A DNA stretch of 27,748 nt. It comes from Chrysochromulina parva (taxonomy: Eukaryota > Haptophyta > Prymnesiales > Chrysochromulinaceae). The notes under the pieces were generated by a model that did no database searches, had not been told where the DNA came from, and saw only the letters and a list, made by a program, of their open reading frames with translations. The stretch is taken from NCBI GenBank assembly GCA_002887195.1, contig PJAB01000397.1:1-27748 (forward strand), given 5' to 3'. Of the stretch, positions 17,251-25,737 are shown one piece after another (within the stretch, counting starts at the first letter, position 1; each line of letters begins with the position of its first letter). The translations under genes were made by a program, and so were the position numbers.

Positions 17251-20200
17251 ATGCAGGACCCGGGCCAGGCGCCAGCAGGCGATGCCGAGACAGCGTTCGC
17301 GGCTGGAAACATAGGCGTCGTGTACGGCGATGCTCTATATGACCCGCCACACTATGCGGCCGTTCTTTCACCTCCTGCTCCACCGCCGATGCCAGTGCCC
17401 GCTATGATGCCTGCGGCGCCAAACGCGAGCGCGAGCCGCTCGGTGTGGCTCGACACGCCCCTGGCGCACCAGATGGTGGAGAAGATGGTGGAGAAGGAGG
17501 AGGTTGTCGGGAGTGGGAAGGACCAAGAGGAAGGGGAGGATGATGGCGAGGTTGAGGAGGAGGAGGAGGAGGAGGGCGAGGAGGAGGGCGCCAGCATTCC
17601 GCCTCTCGTCCCGGTCCATGCGACAGCGCCTACGTCAGCGCCCACCACGATTGCGAGTGTCTACTACAGCGCCGTCTTCCTCACTCCAGCCAGCATAGCC
17701 ACGTTGCAAGCCAGGTACCCGCCGTGCCATGCGACGTTGCCTCCCTCGATGCACATGACGCTCGCCTTCCAGCCCGACACGGCGCACCTGAATCGGCTGC
17801 TGCCGCACCTGGGCGAGGCCTGCCTCGTACGCGTGCTGGAAGAGGTGAGGGACGGGCGCGGCCAGGCCCTACGAGTCGAAATACTCTCGCCCACCATCGT
17901 GGCGCTCGCGAAGAAAAATCCCCACATCACCCTCTCTACAGCGCCTGGCACGTCTGCCGTTTATTCGAATGAGCTGCTCGCGCAGCACTGCCAGGAAGCC
18001 ACGCACGCGCCTGCAGCCGAGCCCTCGCTCGAGGCTGACGAAGCTGACGAAGCTGACGTGCCCGCCCCACTCGCCGTGGTCGGTTTGGTCGGGGTCGACG
18101 AAGCTGACGAAGCAGACGAAGCTGACGAGCCCGCCCCGCTCGACGTGGTCGGTTTGGTCGGGGTCATGCTCCGATCGAGCGCCGTCCCGAGCGAGCACCG
18201 ACCGAGCGCCGTCCCGAGCGAGCAGGGTCCTGGCATGCTCCGACCGAGCGCCGTCCCGAGCGAGCAGGGTCTTGGCATGCTCCGACCGAGCGCCGTCCCG
18301 AGCGAGCAGGGTCTTGGCATGCTCCGACCGAGCGCCGTCCCGAGCGAGCAGGGTCTTGGCGGAGGCGGGTCGGAGCATGGGTATGGTTGGATGGAAGTGT
18401 GGACTTCGGAGTCTCACCAGGCAGAGCTCACGCGGCTCCTGCAGCCGCACACTACCAGCGCGCCCAAGATGGATGCACTGCCGCTGCCCGGGGCAGGTGG
18501 GCCTTCGGCGCCCGTTACGGCGCCCGTGCCGTCAGTGGCCCCACCACGCCACAAATCTTCGGCGATTATGATCATCGACCCGACGACGAACGAGGCGATC
18601 GACCTTACGTATGCGAAGCCGAAGCCGAAGCCGCCAGAGGCCGCGGCGGCGCTGGCGCCGGGCGTGGCGCCGCCGCAGCCTGCGACGCCACACCCATCGG
18701 TCGAGCGCCGTCCTGAGCGATCGGAGGGCGTTGAGCGTCCCTTGGTGCTCGGGACGGCGCTCGTGCGAGAGGAGGAGCGGAGCGCTGCGGGGGAGGTCAT
18801 CTATGCTACGCTACCCGATGCCCTGTGGGGCGCCGCCGCGCGGGAGCCGTTACTCCTGCCGCTCAGCCAGACCATCCGCGCCGCCGCCGCCGCTGCCGCC
18901 GCCGCTGCCGCCGCTGCTGCCAGTGCCACCGCCGCTGCTGCCAGTGCCACCGTCGCCACTCATACCGCTTCCGACGCAGCCGACACAGCCTGGAGGTCGG
19001 CCGCGCTCCCCGAGGGAGCCTGCCTCGTGCTGATCATGCGAGGGCTGCCTGGGTGCGGCAAGAGCACAGCCACCCGCCAGCTGCTCGCTGCTTGGGAACT
19101 GCTCGCCAGCCAATCGTCCCACGTGAGCTCGAGAACCGCCGTCTGCTCGGCTGATGTCTTCTTCGAGAATGGCGCCGGGCTGACTCGGCGGCAGCTGCAC
19201 GAGCTCGCCGCCTCCAAAGGCATGCGAAGTCCGGACGAGGCTGCACAGCACGGAGGCATTTACCGGCTGTGCTTCGACAGGAGCAAGCTGGGCGCGGCGC
19301 ATGAGTCGTGCCGACGCGCCTTCGAGAACGCCCTGCGCGCTCGCACCGGACTGGTCATCGTCGACAACACGAATACCCAGCTCAAGGAGTATGACAATTA
19401 CAAGCACACCGCGCGCCGCGAGGGGTACGCCGTCGCCGTCGTCGAGCTGCGCTGCCCCGACGAGCCCGGGATCTTCGAGCAGGTGGGTGTCGTGAATTGC
19501 CTCTTGATTGCCTCTTCTGATTCCCTCCTCTGATTGTCTCTGATTGCACGCGATCTCGACCCTCGGGATCTTCGAGCAGCTGCACGCGCGCAACACGCAT
19601 GGTGTGCCAATGGAAGTGCTGCGCACGATGATAGCGCGCTGGGAGCCCGATCCGCTCTCCGCGGTCGCGCTGATGCGGCCGGGGGGGCTGGAGCGCGCGA
19701 CCGATGTCAAGGGTCCACCGGCTGGTCGTGCGGTGCCACATGCGCCCGATACGGCGCTGGGCTTGGAGCTGCTCCAAGTGACGAATCGTGCAGTTGCGGG
19801 ACACGACGCTGAGGCTTTGAAGACTGAGGAGGATGGGTGGGAAACCGTCAGTCGGTCCAGCAGCAGCAGAGGGGGCAGCTCAGGCGGCAGCCATTGGGGT
19901 GGCAGCAAGGGAGGCGGCACCATTTTTGGCGGCCGCGGCATGGATGGCGGTCGTGGCAAGGGCGGAGGGGGCAAGGGCGGAGGGGGCAAGGGCGGAGGGG
20001 GCAAGGGCGAAGGGGGCAAGGGCGGAGGGGGTAAGGGCGGAGGGGGCAAGGGCGGCAGGGGCAAGGGCTGTCCGACCGCATCCTCGCCAGTTCCTCGAGT
20101 CGTGCCGGTGAGCGCGCCATTCCGCCCTTTCGCCGTAGAGCTCATCGAACGCCCGCGGCACACCGTCCCCGCATTCGGCGAGGATGGCAGGACGTGGGTT

Positions 20201-20641
20201 GGCGCTCACTGGCACGAGGAGACGGCGCCGCGCACCTTCAGCGGCTTCTTCTTGCCGCTCATCTTTTCAGGGCTGGGCTCTATTGAGGGGGTTGAATGGA
20301 CCGATGCACACTTTGACGGCAGACCCGCGGCTACGCCTGAGAGCATCGCCGCCGTGCAGCCCTTCTGGCGCGCTCTCTTCTCGCATTGGGATCTTTGGGT
20401 GCAGGCGGTGCGCGTGGCGGCACAGGCCGGCCGGCTGGCCGAGTTTCTCGCCAAGGGAGTCACCTCGAAAGCCTCCACGCTGGTGCCGCAGCGACTGCCC
20501 GCGATCGACGCTTGGACCTACGGCGCGGTGCCGCACCTGAAGCCGCAGAGCCAAAACGACTTGATCGAGCTCGCACTGGGGCCAACCGAGTCAAGCCGCT
20601 TCTACTCCTGTGTCCTCGCGCTTCACGAACGTGGACGATGA
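17251..20641 (+). CDS. 2H-like domain plus N4BP2-type P-loop kinase, two exons
   Basis: Exons 17251-19482 and 19580-20641 join across a 97-nt intron to give about 1097 residues. Domain order: Pro/Ala-rich leader; Glu-rich run (about 90-113); a 2H-like region (about 136-245) with HMTLAF (His168) and NPHITLSTAPG (His225); low-complexity repeats (about 260-375); a linker with IMIIDPTTNEAIDL; an Ala tract (about 543-570); then a P-loop kinase of the N4BP2/polynucleotide-kinase type with GLPGCGKST (598-606), CSADVFF and VDNTN (704-708). The fold continues after splicing with LHARNTHGVPMEVLRTMIARW. A Gly/Lys repeat follows, then a C-terminal domain (WVGAHWHEE, PFWRALFSHWDLWV) not recognised. Kinases of this group phosphorylate 5' ends of RNA or DNA, and a 2H domain hydrolyses cyclic phosphates, so the protein resembles the end-healing half of RNA-repair or tRNA-ligase enzymes. 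No ligase (KxxG) domain is seen. The start is the first ATG in the frame. Confidence 0.78.
18034..18360 (+). repeat. In-frame tandem repeats (about 60 bp and 42 bp units)
   Basis: At 18034-18165 a unit coding for acidic EAD repeats followed by PAPLxVVGLVGV occurs twice. From 18166 to 18360 a 42-bp unit coding for MLRPSAVPSEQGLG occurs about four and a half times, the last three copies being almost identical. Both lie in the linker after the 2H-like domain. The unit lengths are multiples of three, so the frame is kept. Probably variable in copy number. Confidence 0.85.
18873..18962 (+). repeat. GCC/GCT triplet tract (poly-Ala codons)
   Basis: A run of alanine codons (gccgccgcc with gct interruptions), including two copies of agtgccaccgccgctgctgcc, precedes the P-loop kinase. 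It encodes an alanine-rich spacer between the linker and kinase and is slippage-prone. Confidence 0.8.
19483..19579 (+). other. 97-nt intron flanked by a 16-bp direct repeat
   Basis: The donor is CAG|GTGGGT and the acceptor GAGCAG|CTG. The sequence cgggatcttcgagcag occurs at 19467-19482, immediately before the intron, and again at 19564-19579 as its last 16 bases. Between them the intron carries a pyrimidine-rich tract of imperfect repeats of about 12 bp (ctgattgcctct). Removing 19483-19579 restores the N4BP2-type kinase from GIFEQ to LHARNTHGVP; unspliced, the frame stops at 19533. Confidence 0.85.
19963..20070 (+). repeat. 15-bp tandem repeat coding for KGGGG
   Basis: About seven copies of aagggcggagggggc, with one variant (KGEGG) and a degenerate end (KGGRGKG). 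It forms a flexible Gly/Lys linker between the kinase and the C-terminal domain; basic Gly-rich tracts often contact RNA, which would suit an RNA-processing role, but this is inference. Confidence 0.85.
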
Positions 20642-20948
20642 GAGTATGACACTCAAACTGCGGTGGGGAAGCCTGTGCGGCACAAACATTCGTTCGGTTA
20701 GGGACGAAGCTCGAAGGAAGGGACCTTAAAAAGAGCATTGATGAAATGAAGACCTTTGACCACTGAGACAGACTCCCTTGGATGCATGGAATTAAATTCC
20801 AAAATTGCCGTTAAGTTTCCGCTCCCTGATGGCCTGGACGAGAGTGCATGCAAATTTCAGAATGTGTTTCTATTTTTGTGCACGTTACTGAGGCGTGCAA
20901 CTGCGGCGCCTCTCCCAGGTCGACGATCTTCGCCACACGCACAGGAAG
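20642..20948. other. Intergenic stretch; possible 5' exon of the next gene
   Basis: The 307-bp region separates the 2H-kinase stop from the first in-frame ATG of the next plus-strand gene. Acceptor-like ctctcccag at about 20911-20919 would allow the next gene to start in an upstream exon; ATG 20786 (MELNSKIAVKFPLPDG) is a candidate. No RNA gene or repeat is visible. Confidence 0.35.
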
Positions 20949-22019
20949 ATGGCCGAAACGCATCGCCACCTTGAGCTCGAGGAGGAGCATCAGCGGCGGC
21001 CGCGCAAAGGGGTCGACATGGCAGTTCTTTGGAGTGAAGCGCTGGCAGAATTGCCGCGCACCACGTCCCCCTCGACGTATCGGTCAGAGCGATCAAAGGA
21101 ACGTATTGCGGCTATGCGATGGCGCGTCGATCGCCACCAAGCCGACGATGACGAACGAATTTCCGCCGATAGGCAGAGAGAGGATGTCGAGAAGTACAAT
21201 CGCGAAGGCGCTCAGGCAGTCATTGACGCTCACTGCCTGAGCGCCAACGACATGATACCACGTTGGGCGCGCGAATCGACGATGCGCGTCCACAGCCACA
21301 CGGCCGCCAACTCCTACTTCGAGACGACGCGGCCTCTGCAGAAAGCGGGCGGTGCTGGGGCGTGGGGCAGGCTTGAGAGCATGTCCTCGACCTCGACCCT
21401 CGCCTCGCACAGAAGTCCACTGCGCGCGAGCGCGAGCAGCTCCGCGTTGCTCGAGAGGACGGGGAATGCCGAGGGCGGGCGCGACACGCTACAGGCCACT
21501 GCGCCGCACGTCCTCCTCAATGTTTCGCTCGGCAGGTCCAGCGCGAAAGTCGTGCCTGACTATGTGCGCTTCCACAGACCTCCGGCCTTGCCAGCAAAGC
21601 GCGCACTCATGGCGTTTGAGAGGGCGTACGCCGTCAAGAATGAGGCGTGCTTCCGCGAGCACCTGCGCGTTGAAAAGGCGCACCGGCTGGCGGAGACGGA
21701 CGAATGGCACACCAAGATGAATTACCATCGCTCGCGACAGCTCCTAGTCCTGGGGAAGCAGCACGACACGGTCGTCGGGAGCTACCCAAGCCGCGCCTTC
21801 ACAGCCTCAGCCTCCTGGGCCAACCTGAGCGACTCCAGCTTCCTGCCGACGCGTGCTACGACGCCGCAGGAGCTTCACCACACTAGTTTCACCGAGAGCT
21901 TCTCGCCAGCCAACAGCGACACCTATAACAGGGACCTAGACGTGAGTCGAGCCATGAGACCACCCATGCTCACGACGTCCACGCGAATGGTCAGCGTAAC
22001 TGGTCGGCGTGTGAGATGA
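20949..22019 (+). CDS. Unrecognised charged protein, 356 residues
   Basis: Not recognised. Translation is from the ATG at 20949; the frame is open 18 codons upstream but from a GTG, and a probable splice acceptor at about 20919 leaves room for an upstream exon. The N-terminal 120 residues are strongly charged and helical (ETHRHLELEEEHQRRPRKG; EDVEKYNREGAQAVIDAH), likely coiled coil. The middle is Ser/Ala-rich (LESMSSTSTLASHRSPL), then a second charged helical block (AFERAYAVKNEACFREHLRV) and MNYHRSRQLLVLGK. The C-terminus is Ser/Thr-rich and basic (VSVTGRRVR). There are no Cys clusters, signal peptide or membrane segments. Such composition is common in cytoskeletal or flagella-associated proteins of algae; nothing here proves it. 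It is convergent with the GH30 gene. Confidence 0.6.
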   Translation: MAETHRHLELEEEHQRRPRKGVDMAVLWSEALAELPRTTSPSTYRSERSKERIAAMRWRVDRHQADDDERISADRQREDVEKYNREGAQAVIDAHCLSANDMIPRWARESTMRVHSHTAANSYFETTRPLQKAGGAGAWGRLESMSSTSTLASHRSPLRASASSSALLERTGNAEGGRDTLQATAPHVLLNVSLGRSSAKVVPDYVRFHRPPALPAKRALMAFERAYAVKNEACFREHLRVEKAHRLAETDEWHTKMNYHRSRQLLVLGKQHDTVVGSYPSRAFTASASWANLSDSSFLPTRATTPQELHHTSFTESFSPANSDTYNRDLDVSRAMRPPMLTTSTRMVSVTGRRVR

Positions 22020-22781
22020 CCGGCAACAGATCATGTACACGCCACTTGCGTAGTCTTGCGGGGGTTGACGCAGAGCAATCATGCGAACTGCACTGATCTC
22101 GCGATGGCCGATGCGATGCGCTGTGTTAGTTTTGACGATCATGCATCATGGTGGATTGTCGTGAATACGTGTAAAATACGTGTCGCTGAAGACGCTCATT
22201 AGCGCGACGGCGTCATATTCTGACGCTCGGCTGCGCGTCGGCCCCGTCGGCGTCGCTGGGCAGTCGCTGGGTCGGATCGCCCAGCCTGGCAAGCATGCTG
22301 GCAAGTCAAAAGTCTGAGACTAAGTCTCAGACTTACGTTAGAGAGTCCACGGTGTCTGAGATCACTTCAATGACAAAGGTCACGTCTCCACGAGACTGGC
22401 AGGGAGAGCGCCCCATGGAGCGCCCCCGAGCCCCGTCCCGCGTCCGGACTTCGCGCGCATACCGCAATCCGCATACAATCCGCATTACGTATTTGATCAT
22501 TCCCTTATTTTATTACAATATACAGTTACACATTACAGACACACAGGAGCGTCGAGACGGTCATCGCGTCGTGTCACACGAGCTTCGACGACAGCACAGC
22601 GGCACTGTACACTGTATCCTTTTCACGCGCGTGCGTACGGCCTTGCTTTTCGTACAGCGTACGGTCGGGCCCCCACACAAGTTGAGGCACAGTTAAGCTG
22701 GGTGAAGCTGTACGGCCGCCGCGTAGTACGGGTCCGACAGACAAAGGTCGTTTCATGCAGTATTTGTAGTACGCCGCCTCT
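22020..22781. other. Convergent intergenic region with perfect hairpin
   Basis: 762 bp between the stops of two convergent genes. It contains a perfect 11-bp inverted repeat (22310-22334), GC-rich direct repeats around 22230-22280 (gtcgctggg), and an AT-rich block at about 22485-22545 rich in tta/att that could hold polyadenylation signals. No gene is recognised. Confidence 0.4.
22310..22334. repeat. Perfect 11-bp inverted repeat (hairpin)
   Basis: aagtctgagac, three-base loop taa, gtctcagactt. Arms match exactly. In RNA from either strand it would form a stable 11-bp hairpin. It lies between convergent genes, downstream of both stop codons, so it could be in a 3' untranslated region. Confidence 0.85.
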
Positions 22782-23225
22782 TCAAAGTTTCTGTGGCTCA
22801 GCAAATGCCTCATAAGCAGCCTCAGCCTCATTGCCCTCGCCAGCTTGAGCGTAACGCGCCGTGTTGCCACGAAAATGGACCAACATGGCAAAGGCCGAGA
22901 GTACGGCCACGAAGGCGGCGAGACCCCAAAGAGGCAGGCCCCAGCTGCTGCCCACCTCCACGCCGGTGCCCTCGTTTGGATACTCGCAAACATGGACGTG
23001 TCGACCATGCGTGCACTGGAGGGCCGTCGTGACTGTTGTAGTCGCCCACGAGGGTGCATTTCCTTTTTCCTTTCCTGGAACCCGAGGGGCTGTGAACAGC
23101 ATCTCGCCAGTCAAGTGTGCGTTCGTGGGCGTGGCCGCCAGGTCGGGCATCGCAAGTATCTGCTTCGGTTGCGAGGTCGACGACGGCGATGGTGACGGCG
23201 ACGGGCGCGGGCGAGGGCGAGGCGA

Positions 23226-23260
<35 letters not shown>

Positions 23261-23268
23261 AGGGCGAG

Positions 23269-23299
<31 letters not shown>

Positions 23300-25580
23300 T
23301 CGCGGGCGAGGGCGAGGGCGAGGGCGAGGGCGCGGGCGCGGGCGAGGGCGAGGGCGAAGGCGAAGGCGCGGGCGAGGGCGAGGGCGAGGGCGAGGGCGAG
23401 GGAGGCGGGAGCGACGGCGAGGGCGAGGGCCTCCAGCGGTAGGTGTGGATGGCATGGCCGGGGACGGAGTGCACAACGGCATGGTCACTTGTGGCATCCT
23501 TGATGGTGATGTCCATGGCGTCGTCATTCGTGTTCATGACCACCATCGCCACCTCGCCGTCATCAGGGTGTTCGAATGCAACTGCGTCAAAGTGCGGCAG
23601 CTTCTGAAGGGGAGGCGCGAGGCAGTTGCCGTCGTCCGCACTCTTAACGGTCACGTCGCCCTCGCCGCTGATCACAAACGTCTGATTCTTCGTGCCGGCC
23701 GGATAGCACGGGAACGCCTGTGCCCCAGTCACCTGCAGGCCAGCATCGAGGCCCACTGTCCAGCCGGCGGTCTTCACGGCGGTCAAACACTTGCCTATCG
23801 CAGGGTTGACAATCTGAGATCCACCGTCTACAGCTTTGACTTCCCATGCCTGGTTGCCCGTGGCACCGTGCAGCGCGTCCGGGTTGGATTCCTGCTTGCA
23901 CGTCCAGAGCTGGATCTTAGGGAACCAGCATTCGCCCGAGATGCAAATCTCGACGCACTCGCCGCCCATGCCGTATCCATCTGAGCCCGGCGCCTCATTC
24001 GTGCCCGCTGCGACGATGAACGTGCCCGAGTCCCTATGCGTCAGGCGGAACAGCTGCACGGCGCTGTCCTTCTCGCACGGCATGAAGACGAGTCCGGCGC
24101 CGTTCTTGATGTCGGCCGACTTGATCGGAGGGAGCTCCGTCTCCACTAGGTTCGTCAGCTTGACGGCGCGCATGCCTGGCCGCAGGTAGCGGCTGAACTG
24201 GCCCATATAGTAGAAGCTCGCCTGCTTAATAAAGTTGGTGCCGAAGCCCGTCGTGTTCTGCGGGTCGGCGATGATATTGGCGTCGCACAGGTTCTTGAGG
24301 TGGTTGGGGCCGCCCTGCGGACTGACGATCAGATTCCAGTCGATCCAGCCGGTTGCCCAGTGCTTCAGGTCTTCGATCATGTCGAGCGCGAGCAGCTCAG
24401 CACGTGTCCACCATGCCGCCAGGCTCGGCGTCCGCAAGACCACGTTGCCGATGCAATTGCATGCCTCCGTGGCCAAGATTTCCTTTTCGGGCGCAATGGC
24501 ATGCGCCGCGTCGAGGTTGGCGCCGTTGAGCCCGCCGTACCAATGGACGGCCACGCCGCGCATGTACTTTTTGGCGGCCTCGTCCGCGTACAGTCCCTGC
24601 GTCCATCCCACCACATGGTCCTTGTTATGATCGAAGCCGAAGATGCCCACCGACGGGTGGTCTGCCTCGAGCACAGGCCCAAGGTGGTCGCGCACAAAGG
24701 TCGCCATAAACTCGGGTGTCCATAGCATCGCCTCCCAATTGGGCGCCGCCTCGGGCTCGTTCTGCACCGTCACAGCCCAGATGTCGATGCCGTGGCTCTT
24801 GTACGCCGTGATCCACTTCGAAAAGTACTTGGCCCACGGCCGCTGCATCTCTGGCAGCAGGCCGTTGGGACGGGCAGACCTGACTTGCGACTGGTTCTTG
24901 GCATCCCACCACACAGGAACGGGCACTTTCATCCACGCCGGCGGACTCCACGGAGAGGCGAGTAGCTTGAGCTCGGCCCCGCGTGCCTTCACCTTCTGCT
25001 GAGCCGCGGCCATGAATGGGATCATGCTGTTATCCACATCGTGCTGCACGGTGTTGTCAAAGTGCACGAGGTCCACCTGTGCAGCAGTAGGCAAGAGGGC
25101 TCACGTCAGAGCAGCGCGCGGCGAGCGGCTCCGTGGCAGCGGATTCGCAGTGCGTGGACGTGGCATGCGTACGTCGCCCTCGACGTCGTCAAACGTGTAG
25201 GATTCGACCGAGAAGTCGCATGAGTTGATGGGCACTCGCCCCAGCGTGTAGCCGAGACCTCCCTCAGCCGGCGATGCAAAGTACAGGCGAATGATCTCAG
25301 CCTGGTCCTCCGACGAGAGCGACTTCCAGTTCAGTGCCGCAGCCTCGGTGAAGGCGCCACCAAACCCCGCGAGCGTCTGATACTTCTCCGTGCGGTCAAT
25401 GACCAGGGCCGGCGGCTGGTTGGAACCTGAGGCGTGCATGGTCAGCGGCGGCTGATCCTCGAGCAGGATGAGTGTTCCATCATTCTTGCGCATCGTCTGC
25501 GTCCATTCCACTGTAATCGACGCCGTCTGTCCCATCGCCATGAGCAGCAAACCGAAGCGCGGCGACATCGTCGGGGTCAT
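22782..25580 (-). CDS. Membrane-anchored GH30 glucosylceramidase with lectin insert (two exons)
   Basis: Exon 1 (25173-25580) and exon 2 (22782-25076) join across a 96-nt intron (GAC|GTACGC ... GCTGCACAG|GTG), giving 900 residues and continuous GH30 sequence across DDVEGD-VDLVHFDNT. Domain order: signal peptide (about 1-20); GH30 (β/α)8 barrel with LAGFGGAFTEAA, acid/base Glu243 in VTVQNEPEAAP and nucleophile Glu340 in EILATEACN; a Cys-rich ricin-type β-trefoil (about 471-627; IQLWTC, GNQAWEV, GKCLT, NQTF) set inside the C-terminal β-domain, which resumes with HFDAVAFEHPDDGEVAMVVM and ends GHAIHTYRW; a Ser-Pro stalk (about 686-780); a membrane helix (about 850-871, LPLWGLAAFVAVLSAFAMLV); and a 29-residue tail. 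GH30 lysosomal members hydrolyse glucosylceramide. This version should sit in an acidic organelle or at the surface as a type I membrane protein; the substrate is inferred. All catalytic residues are intact. Confidence 0.93.
23197..23430 (-). repeat. Hexanucleotide repeat coding for the Ser-Pro/Ala-Pro stalk
   Basis: On the plus strand it is a run of gggcgag and gggcgcgg units. On the coding strand it reads tcgccc/gcgccc, giving SPSPSP and APAPAP. It forms an extended, probably O-glycosylated stalk between the enzyme and its membrane anchor, like extensin or mucin linkers. The hexamer period keeps the frame through length changes. Confidence 0.9.
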
Positions 25581-25610
25581 TTCGCGAGATGCGTTTTCGG
25601 CGCGATGCCC

Positions 25611-25657
25611 GTACCGGTACGGTACATTACCGGTACAGTACAGTACCGTACCGGTAC
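25611..25657. repeat. 15-bp perfect inverted repeat upstream of GH30
   Basis: gtaccggtacggtac at 25611-25625 is the exact reverse complement of 25643-25657, with 17 bp between that itself contains accggta. It lies about 30 bp upstream of the GH30 ATG (25580, minus strand) and before the stop of the GT31 gene, so it is in the presumed GH30 promoter or 5' untranslated region. Confidence 0.85.
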
Positions 25658-25737
25658 GCGAGATCCAATCACACAGGATGTGTGCCGAAACACGGTGTAC
25701 AGGACTTCGTTGGGCAGGGCGCTAGTTCATAACCCCG

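Noticed and set aside
18850..20163. 437-codon minus-strand open frame with PLPPPPLPP repeats
   Set aside because: It is the complement of the Gly/Lys and Ala tracts of the 2H-kinase gene. The kinase motifs on the plus strand are decisive.
22861..23442. Plus-strand frame encoding long Gly-Glu/Gly-Ala repeats
   Set aside because: Reverse complement of the Ser-Pro stalk repeat in the GH30 gene; composition is explained by the microsatellite.
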